Below, piece by piece: positions 48,301 through 59,467 of a stretch of 64,000 nucleotides of DNA. A program made the translations under genes and the position numbers. This DNA comes from Cutaneotrichosporon cavernicola (lineage: Eukaryota > Basidiomycota > Tremellomycetes > Trichosporonales > Trichosporonaceae), in NCBI RefSeq assembly GCF_030864355.1, contig NC_083398.1:1054001-1118000 (forward strand). The letters are read 5' to 3'. A model generated the notes under the pieces. That model was not told where the DNA came from, did not search any database, and saw only the letters and a program-made list of their open reading frames with translations. Positions within the stretch are counted from its first letter, which is position 1, and the number at the start of each line of letters is the position of its first letter.

Positions 48301-48458
48301 GGATTCCGCGGATGATGGGCACGCACAAGCACGACTTTGCGAAGGACTTCCTGAGCGTGCTGCGCCACACACCAGCTTTGAAGGGCATGGCGGAGGACAA
48401 GCTTCAGCTCCTCAAGAGCATCCAGCAAGCTGGCTCGCGATGGGGCCGTGACGATTAG
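45350..48458 (+). CDS. HIR1: Histone chaperone HIR complex subunit HIR1 (HIRA)
   Basis: WD40 subunit of the HIR complex for replication-independent H3-H4 deposition and histone gene repression. Start MKVTKPAWVEHSTG, then IYSIAVHPDGTRLATGGQ and, across a 31-nt intron, DNKVKIWNTLPIL. Seven WD repeats follow (VRWAHHGRFLASGSDDSVLL, DCAWSRDDTMLASVGLDSKI, GVTWDPVGNFLATQSDDKSV, RLSWSPDGAFIATSNAMNG). A B-domain-like stretch and a Gly/Arg/Ser-rich linker come next. The Hira C-terminal domain ends with WWNESMACGHYETRLRG, LIGPIFQ-like and IDWIPRMMGTHKHDFAKDFL. Roughly nine exons. Both N-terminal propeller and C-terminal domain are present, as in HIRA and in HIR1 of basidiomycetes. Confidence 0.93.
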
Positions 48459-48605
48459 AATGTAATGTATATGTATGTATAGTGGTGTCCCCGTCTGGTG
48501 GCTGAGAGTGGGCCACTTCGTCGATCGCCTCATTCCAGTCCCAAGGCAGCTCTTCGTGCGTATGGCCGCATCTATGGTAATACAATCTCTTCTGACATCT
48601 ACAGC

Positions 48606-49221
48606 TCACGAGAACTGTTATCAGCGTTAGGCACATGGGACACTCACGGTAGCGAGGTAGCTCTCTGCGACGATGCGCGCACGGGCGTTGAGCGAGAGCT
48701 TCATCTCCGAGATCTCCTTGTCGACATCCTCCATGAACTGGATCACAAAGTCGACGAGCTTATACTTGAGCATGGTCTCGGCGTGGAAGTTGGTGATGAG
48801 GAACGAGATGTCGTAGCCCTGAGGTTAGCGGGGGACCGGGGGAGCGGATGGAGACGCACGGGAATCGGGGCGCGGCGCAGAATGACAAAGTTCTCGGCGC
48901 GCATCATCATGAATCGCGTAAATTTGTGACAGAGGATCTTCTCAATCTCGTCGGCCTGCTTGATCTTGATGCTGACACGGACCGAGTTGATCGACGGCTC
49001 GATGAGGACCTTCTCGCTCTCATTACGCGCAACCACCAATGGCTGGAGGAGCACCTCAGGCGTCTTGTTGGCCTCAATCTCGGGCTTGTTATGCCGCTCG
49101 ACGACCTGCGAAGAGAAGTTCTCGAGCGTGAGCGCCGCAGTAAGCGACGCTCGCACCGCGTTGAGGTACGGCCGGAGGGTGTTGGACTGGGTCAGCGCGC
49201 AACGGGCAAGGACCTTACCAT
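48606..49221 (-). CDS. ARC19: ARP2/3 complex 20-kDa subunit ARPC4
   Basis: Core subunit of the actin-nucleating ARP2/3 complex. Exons 49221-49219 (only the start codon), 49186-48860, 48818-48648 and 48614-48606 give 169 aa; the human protein has 168. The sequence is nearly colinear with the family: [77 protein letters not shown] and [20 protein letters not shown]. The last exon encodes two residues. The intron immediately after ATG matches the arrangement in the gene at 40469. Confidence 0.96.
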
Positions 49222-49877
49222 AGTGGAAAGAGAGGGAAGAGTGAAGGATGAAGATGCGCGAAGGTTACGCGCCTTCACGTACCAGAGTTGCGAAGAGCTT
49301 GAGTTGGGATCGCGCCTAACGCAGTTACAATGACTATGGCGTGGTCGACACGATGATGGTGGTGGAGGTGTCGTCACTGCCCTGGGTTCACGGCTAGGTG
49401 GCCATCCTGCCACGTTATCATATCGCCGGTTACCCCGCCACCGTAGGGGGTGTGAGGCGACCTTAGCCGGGATGATAGAGTCACCGTCTTCTGTCAACTT
49501 GCGCATACCGCCGATGATCTATGTCATCTCCTTTGTACCCATCCCTTTTGAGACACTATCTTCCCAACTTGCTAGATTCTATTTCACCTACAATTGATTC
49601 TACAATCTTGTTATTCAACAAAACACACTCTGCTCCTCTCATTCTCATCCTCATCCTCATCCTCATCCTCATTCTCTCTCTCACTCTCCACATCTCACCT
49701 CTTATTGCACCTCGTTACTCACCTCCCTCCATCCCCTTTGGACTGCTACCTTCACTCTTCACTCTTGATTGACAACCAACAGCAGTAGATACCATATCCA
49801 TATCTGTAAGCATTTCTCACGCGCTCATCCTAACAAGGGCTGACGTGCAAGTCGACTAGCCTTACTCATCAGCCATC
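49222..49877. promoter_or_regulatory. Divergent promoter of ARPC4 and the RNase H-like/RRM gene, with (CCTCAT)n
   Basis: About 650 bp. A (CTCATC)n/(CTCT)n pyrimidine run lies at about 49637-49690 on the plus strand, upstream of the 49878 start. No other element is assigned. Confidence 0.5.
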
Positions 49878-52514
49878 ATGAGTGGCGGCTATAACCGCGG
49901 CGGGTTCCCCCCGCAGCAGCGCTACTCCTCCACACCCACATTTGACAACACGCCAGGCTTCCGCCCACCCATGCCGCCGGCCGGCCTACCTCCTTTTCCC
50001 CCACGCAACTTTCCCACTCCTCCTCTCCCCCCAATGCCACCCACCAACACATTCCGCTCCCCTTATGAGGATTACAACAGCGGAGCTTCATACTCTCCTC
50101 CGCAGTCCAAGCCGTACATCAACACCGACGCGTACGACCCCTACCAGCCGGCAGCGTACGACCCTGGGACTCCAGCCCTGCGCTCAACCCAGCAGACGAT
50201 GTCGTACACCCCACCAGCGCAGTTGTACCAAGCCTCTGCACGTGCTGGTGACTTACCAGACCTCCATCTCCTGACGCCTCCCACCACCCTCACAATCGGA
50301 GACTACACCACTAGCGTCTACTCTCTCCCCGCGAGCCACCTCCCCATCACCAAGTATGCTGCCGTCAACGCCGGAGACGCCGTCGACCTCCACCGCGCCA
50401 TCTGCCAGTCCGGCATGGCCCAGGCAATCTGGTACGCAGACGGCCAGACACGCGGCGGGGAGGGCTGGGGCGCAGCCGTTGAGTGGGTTTTGGGGACCGG
50501 AATGTCCAGGTCAAAGATGCGCACGTGTGCGGGGCATACGGACTCACTGGGTACCGAACTCTCTGCCATCAACAAGGCCACTGAGGGCTTCCGGGACAAC
50601 CTCAACCAGTCGATAAAGTCGCAGAAGCCCATATCGCACGAGTTTGTCCTCTTCACCAGCTCGGCCGCGGCGCTCGTCAGCCTCGACACGTCGTCCCGTC
50701 CTGAGAGTCTCCATTTCTGCCACATGTGGCGCGGGATTTGCACCGACTTCCTCAAGGCACACCTCACCATCGTCCACCTCCCCAAGGGGAGCGACGTCGA
50801 GGGTTACGTCCTCGCAGAGAAGATAGCCAACGTCGCCGCGAGCAACAGCTACACGAAGCGCAAGAAGGACCGTACGCTCGACGAGTTCTACAATCGTCCT
50901 GGCGGTGGCGAGCCTGCGCCGGCTGGTAGCACGGAGGCTGGCGCATGGCAGCGCGGCGATGCCGATCCCTCGCGACGCAAATCACCGTTTGAGCGTCCCA
51001 AGCGCCTTCCCTCGATATCGCCGGAGCGCAACAGCCCCACTCCTCCCCCAGCATCTGTCCCTCGGATGTCTTCCAGCCGCACAAACTCTCCACCGCCTCG
51101 CAGCAACTCGCGCGATGGGCCTTCTCACCATCGCAGCATCTCTGGTGATGCCTCTCTGCACCGTTCGCCAGCAGAGGCACCACTCCCGAACCAGCCTGGG
51201 GGCGGAGAAGAGGACATTCAGCCTCGTGACGACGGGCTCGTAGTCACCCAGTGAGTACCCAGACCCAACCCAGTACTGACAGTGCAGCTTCCCGGCGCAG
51301 GCATGCGCTAAGGACTTGGGGATTCTCTTTGCTCAGTTTGGTGACATGTGAGTGGAGACAGTTTAGCATCGCTAACGACGTAGCACATCAGTGGACATCT
51401 TCTCTGTGGGGCCAGGACTGCCGCGGTTCGCCTTTGTCGCCTATGCGGAAGTGTCCGACCGTCTCATGGCAATCGACGGATTCCACAAACGTTCCATCGA
51501 CTTGAGTACACCTTTCGCCCGCGAGAACGCGGCAGATCTTGAAATCTGGAAGGGCTGGAACGGTACCCTCTCTGTTGTCCTGTCAGATCCAGAGCGACTT
51601 GTGCCTCAGAGCATCGCCAAGGACTATCCTGACCTCCCCCCTTACGCTACGCAGCGCAGGAAAGTGCTTCACAAACGTGATCGCGCCGATGACGACGGTG
51701 CTTCGACCCCGTGAGTTGCGCGTCTTATCGTGTGCTAACGACCAGGCCGTTGAAGAAACCTCGTGCGGGTTCTGACCCGGCTGATCAACCCTCCTCACAT
51801 CCTCAGCGTCCTCACGGCCTCCCTCCTCGGCCGAGCTTTGATGCCTCTGACCTGACGGCGCCCACCGCAACCAACGGGTCTGCGCCGTACACTCACCAAC
51901 TCCCTTCTACCCCTCTGACGACCTTGGCACCTGCCGCGTCACTGATGGCCTCTGATGAAGGGCCGGTCAAGATCAGCGGCAAGACGCTGCAGGCGCAGAT
52001 CGATCTCGTGCAGAACGTCTTTGTCAAGCACGACCGCGACAACTGGATTGCGCACACTTGCCTCATTGCAACGGACCTGGACCAGATCCGCCGTTCCCTC
52101 CAGGCAGACCTGTACGCAACGGACGAGGCGACCATCTCGTGTCGGGACTTGGAATCCCAGCTCTCCGACCGCGGCTTCACTGTCGCACGCATGGGCGCAG
52201 TGGTGACCAAGGTGCTCAAGGTGTTGGATAACATGACGGCAGAGGACGAGGCTGAGAACGGCACTGCGGCCCAGCCCAAGGAACTCGATGCGGACAGCCT
52301 CCACGCCGAGCTCGCCCACGTCCTCCGCGACTATCCCCCGCAGACGCGCGAGGCCATGGCTTCGGCTGCGACTGTGCTCGAGTACCTCAACTGCGGCAAG
52401 GACGCTCAAGAGGCTAAGCGACTCGAGGTCGAGCGCCGTGCTGGTGTGCTCCAGGGCATTGTGCAGAAGGGCGAGCAGGTCACGGGCGTCGTGCGCTTCT
52501 TGTTGTCCGGCTAG
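49878..52514 (+). CDS. Fusion of an RNase H-like domain with an RRM; catalytic acids partly lost
   Basis: Exons 49878-51250, 51288-51347, 51384-51710 and 51746-52514 give 842 aa. Residues 1-125 are Pro/Tyr-rich and disordered. Residues about 183-325 look like an RNase H fold: IWYADGQTRGGEGWGAAVEW (Asp188), SLGTELSAINKATEGF (Glu227), then VLFTSSAAALVSL where the usual third acid is Ser261, and LTIVHLPKGSDVEG where a final Asp is expected but not clear. A basic, Ser/Pro-rich linker follows. An RRM is split by two introns: LVVTHFPAQACAKDLGILFA (RNP2) and PRFAFVAYAEV (RNP1). The C-terminal 200 residues are helical (LQAQIDLVQNVFVKHDRDNW, then EYLNCGKDAQEAKRLEVERR). RNA binding is likely and nuclease activity unlikely. 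I know no named protein with this layout. Confidence 0.8.
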
Positions 52515-52994
52515 CCGTTGTTTGTTGCATGAGTGAGATCTTGCCGTTGTACACGATGGTATATGCATATCGTGTTAACCACAGCCGAGTGGAGAAGGGA
52601 AGGTTAACAGCACTGTGCTTGGGCGACCGAACGCGACGGGCAAATGGTTGCGCCCAGAAACTAACTCCCTCCTACTTGTCCAAATATCGTCACTAACTCG
52701 CCACAGCCTTGTCCTGTTCCTGAACTGAACAACGCCTCGATAACCATTGCTTGGCTGGCTTCCCCAGCGCTGTTCACTCTCTCATCCTGCCTACCGGAAA
52801 TAAGTCAAGTAGATGTAGTTGCCAACTGCTAACTGGCCCGTTGCCGCTCACTGACATCGTGCTGCTCAAGCTCCTGAGGCCGCCCACTGCTCACCTGATT
52901 GTGTACATCAACAATGCAATGCTAGAACAAGAGCCCACGCCGGGCACCATGCACGATGAAAGGAGCCAAGCTCCGTGTTGTAACCATCTATTCT
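52515..52994. other. Convergent intergenic region
   Basis: 3' flanks of the RNase H-like/RRM gene and DBF4; nothing else is recognised. Confidence 0.55.
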
Positions 52995-55058
52995 CTACCC
53001 GCGGTCGGCCGCCTCGGCCGCTTCGTCGTTGGCCTCCTCCGTCTCGTCCTCGTTCATCCCCTCGTCGTCCTCCGACTCAACGAGCTCGCTAACGTCCTCG
53101 CGGACGTAGAACAAGTGGTGTTTGCTGCGTGGTGACGCCTCGCTTGGCGGCGGAGACGAATACAGGTCCGCGTCATCCATGCAGCGCCCGCACTGGGCGT
53201 CCTTGGTGTGCGCGCGATGGCATGGGCGGCACACCTTTGTCTGCACGCACATGATTGGGTTGGGTGGACGCTGGAGACAGTGCAGCATCTCGTCGAGGTC
53301 GGCAAAGTTGGCCGCGTTGAGCGCAAAGCGCCGGTGCTTGCGCGACGCCATGTGTACGCTTAGGTCGGCGTACCTGATGCGGCAGTTCTCACAGTACCCG
53401 CTCGCTGTGTCCTGTTCCTTGCGCTTCTGGCCCGCCTCCACGAGTTCGCGGTTCGCGAGACGCTCGTCATAGCTCGGCTTGGCGAGGGTGGTGGGGTTGC
53501 GGATGCCATGTAGCATAGTCACGACCTCGGCCTGCGACATGAACTCCTTGGCGGAGAACGAACTCGGCAGGTCTGCTGTCGACTTGCGGCGACCAATGCC
53601 AGGAAGACGCGGGAGCGCGTCAGGACGCTTTACCGCGCCAGTAGTGCGGGAAGGAGGAAGGTTGCGCTTGAGCACTTCAACGCGCTTGGAGACCTGCATC
53701 GCGCCCCGGCGGCCACCAGCCTGGTGCTGGACTAACACACCGCCCGGTGTGTGGTTGGTGTTGTTCGTCGACGTCGACGCAATGTTGGACGTGAGGACGA
53801 CACTGTTGCCCGACGCCTTGACGTAAGGTAACTCTTCGGGCTCGGGGAGCGCTGGAACGGAGAACTCGCGCTCCGACGCAGACCGCTTAAGGCTCGGCGC
53901 GGGGGGCTCTTCGCCATTGTAATGTTCGTGGTTGACGTACAGTGCCATGGCGCGAGCGCGGAGGTCACGATGGAGATGGTCGGTGCTCTTGATCGAGCGA
54001 GGTAACGCGCAAGAGCTCGTCAAACGCAGAAACTGTTCGTGTAGAACCGGCCAGTCTTGCTCCTTTGCGCTGTACTCCTTGACCATGATGGTGCGGTTCT
54101 TGCCCGTTCCGTCCTCGATGAGCACGTACTTGCTCCCAGGCCGGAAGTAGTAGTGGTCGGGGCGTGGTGCCGACTCGTCCCTTTCGCGCGTGCCATGCAG
54201 CCTTTCGTCAGCGAGCATGTGTGACAAGCTGCCCCGCTCGACGATATTGATGGGGTCTAAAGTATCGAGCATCTCCGAGAGCTCTACATATCAGCTAGGA
54301 CCTGCCATTGACGCACTCTTGACCGTCCAGACCTTGATACCGTACTCCTCGGCCTTGGAGCGGAGGTCGGTTGGGCCCTGCTGGATGAAGGGGTTGTCAG
54401 ACTGCCCGCGCTTCATCGCCGCCGCACGCGGCTTCTGTGGTGACTGCACGTTCTTGACGATGAGGTGGGTAATTCTGCGTGAGAAGAACTGGTCGATACG
54501 CTGGCATCAGCACCACACATTGTTTGCTCGCACCGCTCCGAGCTTGATGGCCCGCTCCCGCAGCCCGCGCCCCTGGCCTTCTTCGGCGCCCAGTTCAAAG
54601 TGGAACGTGAGGGTCGGGAACGCGGCCTGCCACTTGGCGGTCCACTTCTCCTGCTCATGCCGAAAGGCCTTGACGGCGGATGGGTCGGCGCGTGACCGTT
54701 TGGCGGGCAGGGCAGGCACGTCGGCGCGTGCACGCTTCCCGAGCTGCGGCTTCGGGTCGCCAAACACATCTGCGACCACCGCGGGGCGCGGGACGGGGTG
54801 TTTGGCCTTGAGGTTGTTGATAGTGGGTGATGGGCGAGCAATACGCTTCTGGAGTGTGGCGGATGCCGTCGCACTCGCGTTGACATTGACGCGCCCGAGG
54901 ACTGTGCGCCCATCGCGCACCTTGACATCCTTCTTAGGGACTGGATTTACCGGTCGCACGGCAGGTGAAAGTGGGGGACGCGGCATTGCAGATGGCTGCA
55001 GGCCGTACTTGTTGTCATGAGGAAGGTGGGTGGAGCGTGCGGTGGCTGCCTGCGACAT
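52995..55058 (-). CDS. DBF4: DBF4-type regulatory subunit of CDC7 kinase
   Basis: Activates CDC7 (DDK) for origin firing in S phase. Start MSQAATARSTHLPHDNKYGL. A BRCT-like motif N lies in the first half: WTAKWQAAFPTLTFHFELGA joined to RIDQFFSRRITHLIVKNVQS, then YGIKVWTVKKLSEML. Motif M is in the central exon (KYVLIEDGTGKNRTIMVKEY, then WPVLHEQF). Motif C is the diagnostic CCHH zinc finger GYCENCRIRYADLSVHMASR with KHRRFA. The C-terminus has an additional Cys-rich stretch (CVQTKVCRPCHRAHTKDAQC, GRCMDDAD), which is unusual, and an acidic end. Introns of 30-50 nt split the BRCT region. Confidence 0.92.
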
Positions 55059-55189
55059 AGCCCGTTGTTTGCGAGAGCGACTGAGGGCTAGCCCAGTGTC
55101 AAGGAAGAGGTGTCACTGTGCAGTGCCGCCGCAACGTGCAGCTGTTGCAAGACCGCTTGAAGATGAGGAAGCGCGGACAAGAGGACAGG

Positions 55190-55226
55190 AGATGAGGAAG
55201 AGGATGAGGATGAGGATGAGGATGGA
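55190..55226. repeat. (GATGAG)n repeat
   Basis: GATGAGGA-type hexamer repeat in the DBF4 5' region. Confidence 0.9.
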
Positions 55227-55818
55227 ATGATGGAAGGTAAGATGATGGGATGGTAGGATGGAGATTGAGCATCGAGGAGATTGGAGCTTGGGGCTAGCAG
55301 TACCAATGAACCCAGCCTCCCCGCCTACGCCTCTCGATTTGCCCTACAGTCAGGGGTGACCATTTGCACCTAGACCCACTTTAGGTCCCGTACCTTTGGC
55401 TCTTTATGTTGACGCGCCTGGCTTTAAACCCTGTAGCCCTGGATGATACAGCCACCTCACGTGGCCCATTACACAAAATCAGCCGCGGGATCAAATTTAT
55501 TTCCTGATCCATCCATTCAGCCTTCACATTTGGATCAATCCATGATCCATGATCCAACCTTCACCTTGAATCATTCATCCCTTGACATAATTAGCAATAC
55601 ACAAACAAACAATGCAATCTGTATACTTACTCTGCCCTCCTCTGTCAAACGCGGCCATGTACGACAGATGTATTCATAACTCGATATGGAACATGGGACA
55701 TGGGACATGGTCAAACACCGTTACACATACCAACGCAAACATGAACGCGTCACATTCACTAAATGAGATCAGCAGGGCCCAAAAACATGACGCCCATCAA
55801 CGACACCAACACCGACAG

Positions 55819-55819
<1 letters not shown>

Positions 55820-55856
<37 letters not shown>

Positions 55857-55866
55857 ACACACACAC
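55820..55866. repeat. (AC)n microsatellite
   Basis: About 23 AC dinucleotides with one interruption (TC). Confidence 0.95.
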
Positions 55867-55942
55867 AGAGCTTCCGAACTAATGCATGAACTGATCGCCG
55901 CCACGCAACTATGACACATTATGCAATGCAATGAAGCCCTGC

Positions 55943-58079
55943 TTAGAGCTCGTCACGGTGGCCGTACGAGTCCTCGTCGTCGTCGTACGAGCTACCAGCG
56001 TCGCCACCCTCGTAGAGCTTGGACGTGATGGGCGCAACAGTGGCCTGGAGCTCCGAGAGCTGCTCCTCGTAGTCCTCGGCGTCGGCGGCCTGGTTGTCCT
56101 TGAGCCACTCCTCCTTCTCCTTGAGCGCGTCCTCGAGCTCGGCCTTGTCCGACTTGTCAAGCTTGCCACCAAGGCTCTCCTTGTCCTTGAGCTGGCCGCG
56201 GAGGGTGTAAACAAAGTTCTCAAGAGCGTTCTTGGCCTCGATGCGCTTCTTGACGGCGGCGTCCTCGTCGGCAAACTCCTCAGCCTCGGCGACCATACGC
56301 TCAATGTCCTCGGGCGAGAGACGGCGCTTGTCGTTGGTGATGGTGATGGACTGAGCGTTGCCGGTGCCCTTGTCGGCAGCCGAGACCTTGAGGATACCGT
56401 TGGCGTCGATCTCGAAAGTAACCTCGATCTGGGGGACACCGCGGGGCGCAGGAGGAATGTTGGTGAGGTCAAACTCGCCGAGAAGGTTGTTGTCCTTGGT
56501 CATGGAACGCTCGCCCTCAAGCACCTGGATGCGGACAGTGGGCTGGTTGTCGACAGCGGTCGAGAAGATCTGCGACTTCTTGGTGGGGACAACCGAGTTG
56601 CGCGAAATGAGCTTGGTCATGACACCGCCAGTGGTCTCAATGCCGAGGGTGAGGGGGCAGACGTCAATGAGTAGAAGGTCGCTGGCACCGTCGGCGCCCG
56701 AGAGGATACCACCCTGGACAGCCGCGCCGTACGCGACAGCCTCGTCGGGGTTGATGCCCTTCGAGGGCTCCTTGCCGTTGAAGTAGTCCTTGAGGAGCTG
56801 CTGGACCTTGGGGATACGGGTCGAACCGCCGACAAGGACAACGTCGTCAATGTCCTCCTTCTTAACGCCGGCGTCCTTGAGAACCTGCTCGACGGGCTTC
56901 ATGGTCTTGCGGAAGAGGTCCATGTTGAGCTCCTCGAACTTGGCGCGGGTGAGGGTCTCGGAGAAGTCGTTGCCGCCCTCAATGGCCTCAATCTCAATCT
57001 TGGTCGACATCTGGCTCGACAGAGTGCGCTTGGCCTTCTCGACCTCACGGCGGAGCTTGCCCATGGCCTTCTTGTTCTTGAAGAGGTCAACGTCGTTCTT
57101 GCGCTTGTACTGCTTGGCAAAGTACTCGATGACGCGGTTGTCAAAGTCCTCACCACCAAGGTGGGTGTCACCGGCAGTCGCGAGGACCTCAAAGACGCCG
57201 TCCTCGATCGAGAGAAGCGAGACATCGAAAGTACCACCACCGAGGTCGTAGACAATGATCTGCGACTCGGACTTGCCCGAGCGGTCGAGGCCGTAGGCGA
57301 TGGCGGCAGCGGTGGGCTCGTTGACAATGCGGAGGACGTTGAGGCCAGCAATGGTGCCGGCGTCCTGGGTCGCCTTGCGCTGGGCGTCGTTGAAGTCTGC
57401 CGTCAGTCAATCGTCTTGGTTCCTTCCACCTTGATACAGCAGCTACTCACAGGCAGGGACAGTGACGACTGCGTGCGTGACCTTCTCGCCGAGGTAAGCC
57501 TCAGCGGTCTCCTTCATGCGCGTAAGAATCATGGCCGAGATCTCCTCGGGCGTAAATTCCTTGAGGGTGCCCTTGTTGTCGATCTCGATCATGGGGCTAC
57601 CGCCCTTGTTAACAATCTTGAACGGCCAGTGCTTCATGTCACGCTGGACGTCGCGGTCCTTGAACTGGCGGCCAACGAGACGCTTGGCGTCAAAGACCGT
57701 GTTTTCGGGGTTTTGTGGGGCCTGGTTCTTGGCAGCCTCACCGATGAGGCGCTCCTCGTCGGTGAACGCGACGTAAGACGGCGTGATACGGTTTCCCTGC
57801 TGTCAGAAACCTTCTTAGGAGAACGCTTACAAGAGAGTTGGCGATAATCTCAACACGGCCGTTCTTCTGGACAGCCACACACGAGTAGGTAGTTCCGAGG
57901 TCGATACCGATAACGTTGCCCATGGCCTCCTTGTCTTCTGCGCGGGCCATGTTGCCGGCGGGGAGGAAGCAGATGATAGCGAGGAGGACCATGGCGCAGA
58001 GGGTGATTTTGGACAAAAGAGAGGACGAGGCCTTGCGCTTGTTGGCGCGCGGCCTGATGCTTGCGCGTGGGTATGCCAT
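55943..58079 (-). CDS. KAR2: ER-lumenal HSP70 chaperone BiP/KAR2, ending in RDEL
   Basis: Chaperone for import and folding in the ER. Exons 58079-57831, 57799-57451 and 57396-55943 give 683 aa. The N-terminal basic leader with a hydrophobic core ([19 protein letters not shown]) is the signal sequence, ending near MARAED. ATPase motifs: [12 protein letters not shown], the [16 protein letters not shown] phosphate loop and [16 protein letters not shown]. The linker [19 protein letters not shown] precedes the substrate domain ([13 protein letters not shown], then [17 protein letters not shown]). The last residues are SYGHRDEL, so the retention tetrapeptide is RDEL rather than the usual HDEL. Divergent with SPC3, sharing about 480 bp with UPRE-like sites. 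Confidence 0.97.
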
Positions 58080-58555
58080 GATGGCAAGAGAGTGTGGGGG
58101 GTTGGGAAGGTGTTTGGAAAAGAGAGTGAATGAAGAAAGGAAGAAGAGGGTTAGTCTAGTGAAGTATATGAGTGTCGGTGTCTGTGCTGCCAGCGTGGCG
58201 CCTCAAAGGTGAGGCTGGGGGTTTGCAGGCGGCGACGCGTTCACCCAACCACTTTACTTCCCCGTCGACGTGGAACCCTTACTGATTTACAACCCTGACC
58301 TTTCATCACCATATCCGCCATGCTATTGCATCATTAAAATCACTTAGGTAATAATCTGGAAACTACTACGGGAATCCTTCCAACTCCCGTACACGTGGCT
58401 TTTTGAGCTCCATGTCATCAACATGATAGTACTCCTCCACCCCTCCACCACACTTTCTGGCGCCGTGTCATTCCAGTACAAGTCGGGGTGTTGTCATAAC
58501 CACTAAAGCCTCTGTGGCCACCACGCTCCTTCAGGCAGACCACGGCCCAATTTCA
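58080..58555. promoter_or_regulatory. Shared KAR2/SPC3 promoter with UPRE-like sites
   Basis: Contains CAGCGTG at 58191-58197, the core of the yeast unfolded-protein response element, 112 bp from the KAR2 start. GACGTGG at 58267-58273 and CACGTGG at 58392-58398 are variants of the UPRE-2/ATF6 core. Binding by the Hac1/Hxl1 bZIP factor is inferred from motif identity. Confidence 0.55.
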
Positions 58556-59467
58556 ATGTACTCGACGCTCCAGCGCCTCAACCACTATGGTTCCATCTCG
58601 ACGACCTTTGTCATGGTCCTCCTCGGCCTCATCTCCCTCGCGAGCTTCTTCACTCTCCCAGTGATTGAGCCGGGAAGCGTGAGTGTCAACGATGTTATCA
58701 TGTAAGTTTGCCACCTAACTTCCGAGACCTTCCTCCGCCTTCCCCTCCCTCTCCGCCCTTAACCCGATCGCCGCTGACGTGTAGCCGGCGCGGCCGAATT
58801 AACCACTGGGGAGGGCCGACTGAGGAGATTGCCAGCATGCGCTTCGACATGCGCACCGACCTGACCCAGCTGCTGAACAGCTACAACACCAAGCAGCTGT
58901 TTATTTACCTCACCGCCGCTTACGTGGACGATGTGAGTGGCGATACACACGAGGTCGTGCTCTGGGACCGGATTATCACTCGCGGCAGTATCAGGGACTT
59001 CCGGTCTACTGGTGACGCTGTCGCACGCAAGAACCGCTCACACCGGGCCAAGATTCGGATGGACGACGTCAAGAACAAATATGTGTGGCGGAACCCTTCA
59101 CGCTCCTTCAAGTGAGTCACCAGATGGCAGTGGCACTGCATTGCTGTGCGGTGTTTGGAAACGGGTTCCGGCGTTGTCCAAACGAGGGTAGGATTGTCTT
59201 GCCTCGCCGCAATCTGCGGCCAAGGCGCACGCAGGTCAACCCCTGGTGTGCATCTCGACAACCCGTGACGAACGAGCTGAACGCTGTCTTAATCTTGGAC
59301 TGCGCCTTCTATGTTCTGGTGATTTCCGCAGCTGACATGTCAGGAACATCCACAACGCCAACATCACGCTTTCCTACCATCTGATGCCTTACGTGGGACT
59401 GGTGACATCTGGCGTCGCCGCCACTGCACGAGGCATGGTCGAAATCCCAGACCTTGTGAAGAAGTAG
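58556..59467 (+). CDS. SPC3: Signal peptidase complex subunit 3 (SPC22/23)
   Basis: ER-membrane subunit that supports signal peptide cleavage. Exons 58556-58701, 58785-59111 and 59344-59467 give 198 aa. Start MYSTLQRLNHYGSISTTFVM; one N-terminal membrane segment (TTFVMVLLGLISLASFFTL), then a lumenal domain with LTQLLNSYNTKQLFIYLTAA, EVVLWDRII and KIRMDDVKNKYVWRNPSRSF, then NIHNANITLSYHLMPYVGLV (a glycosylation-site NIT). An upstream in-frame ATG at 58514 would add 14 residues. Ends ARGMVEIPDLVKK. The head-to-head BiP gene is functionally linked. Confidence 0.92.

Larger units (their letters stand above)
55059..55942. other. Intergenic region with two simple repeats
   Basis: Promoter of DBF4 and 3' flank of KAR2. 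It contains a (GATGAG)n-type repeat at 55190-55226 and an (AC)n repeat near 55820-55866. Confidence 0.6.

Noticed and set aside
55931..56674. 247-codon plus-strand frame
   Set aside because: Antisense shadow of KAR2 with codon-driven Leu/Val/Gly composition.
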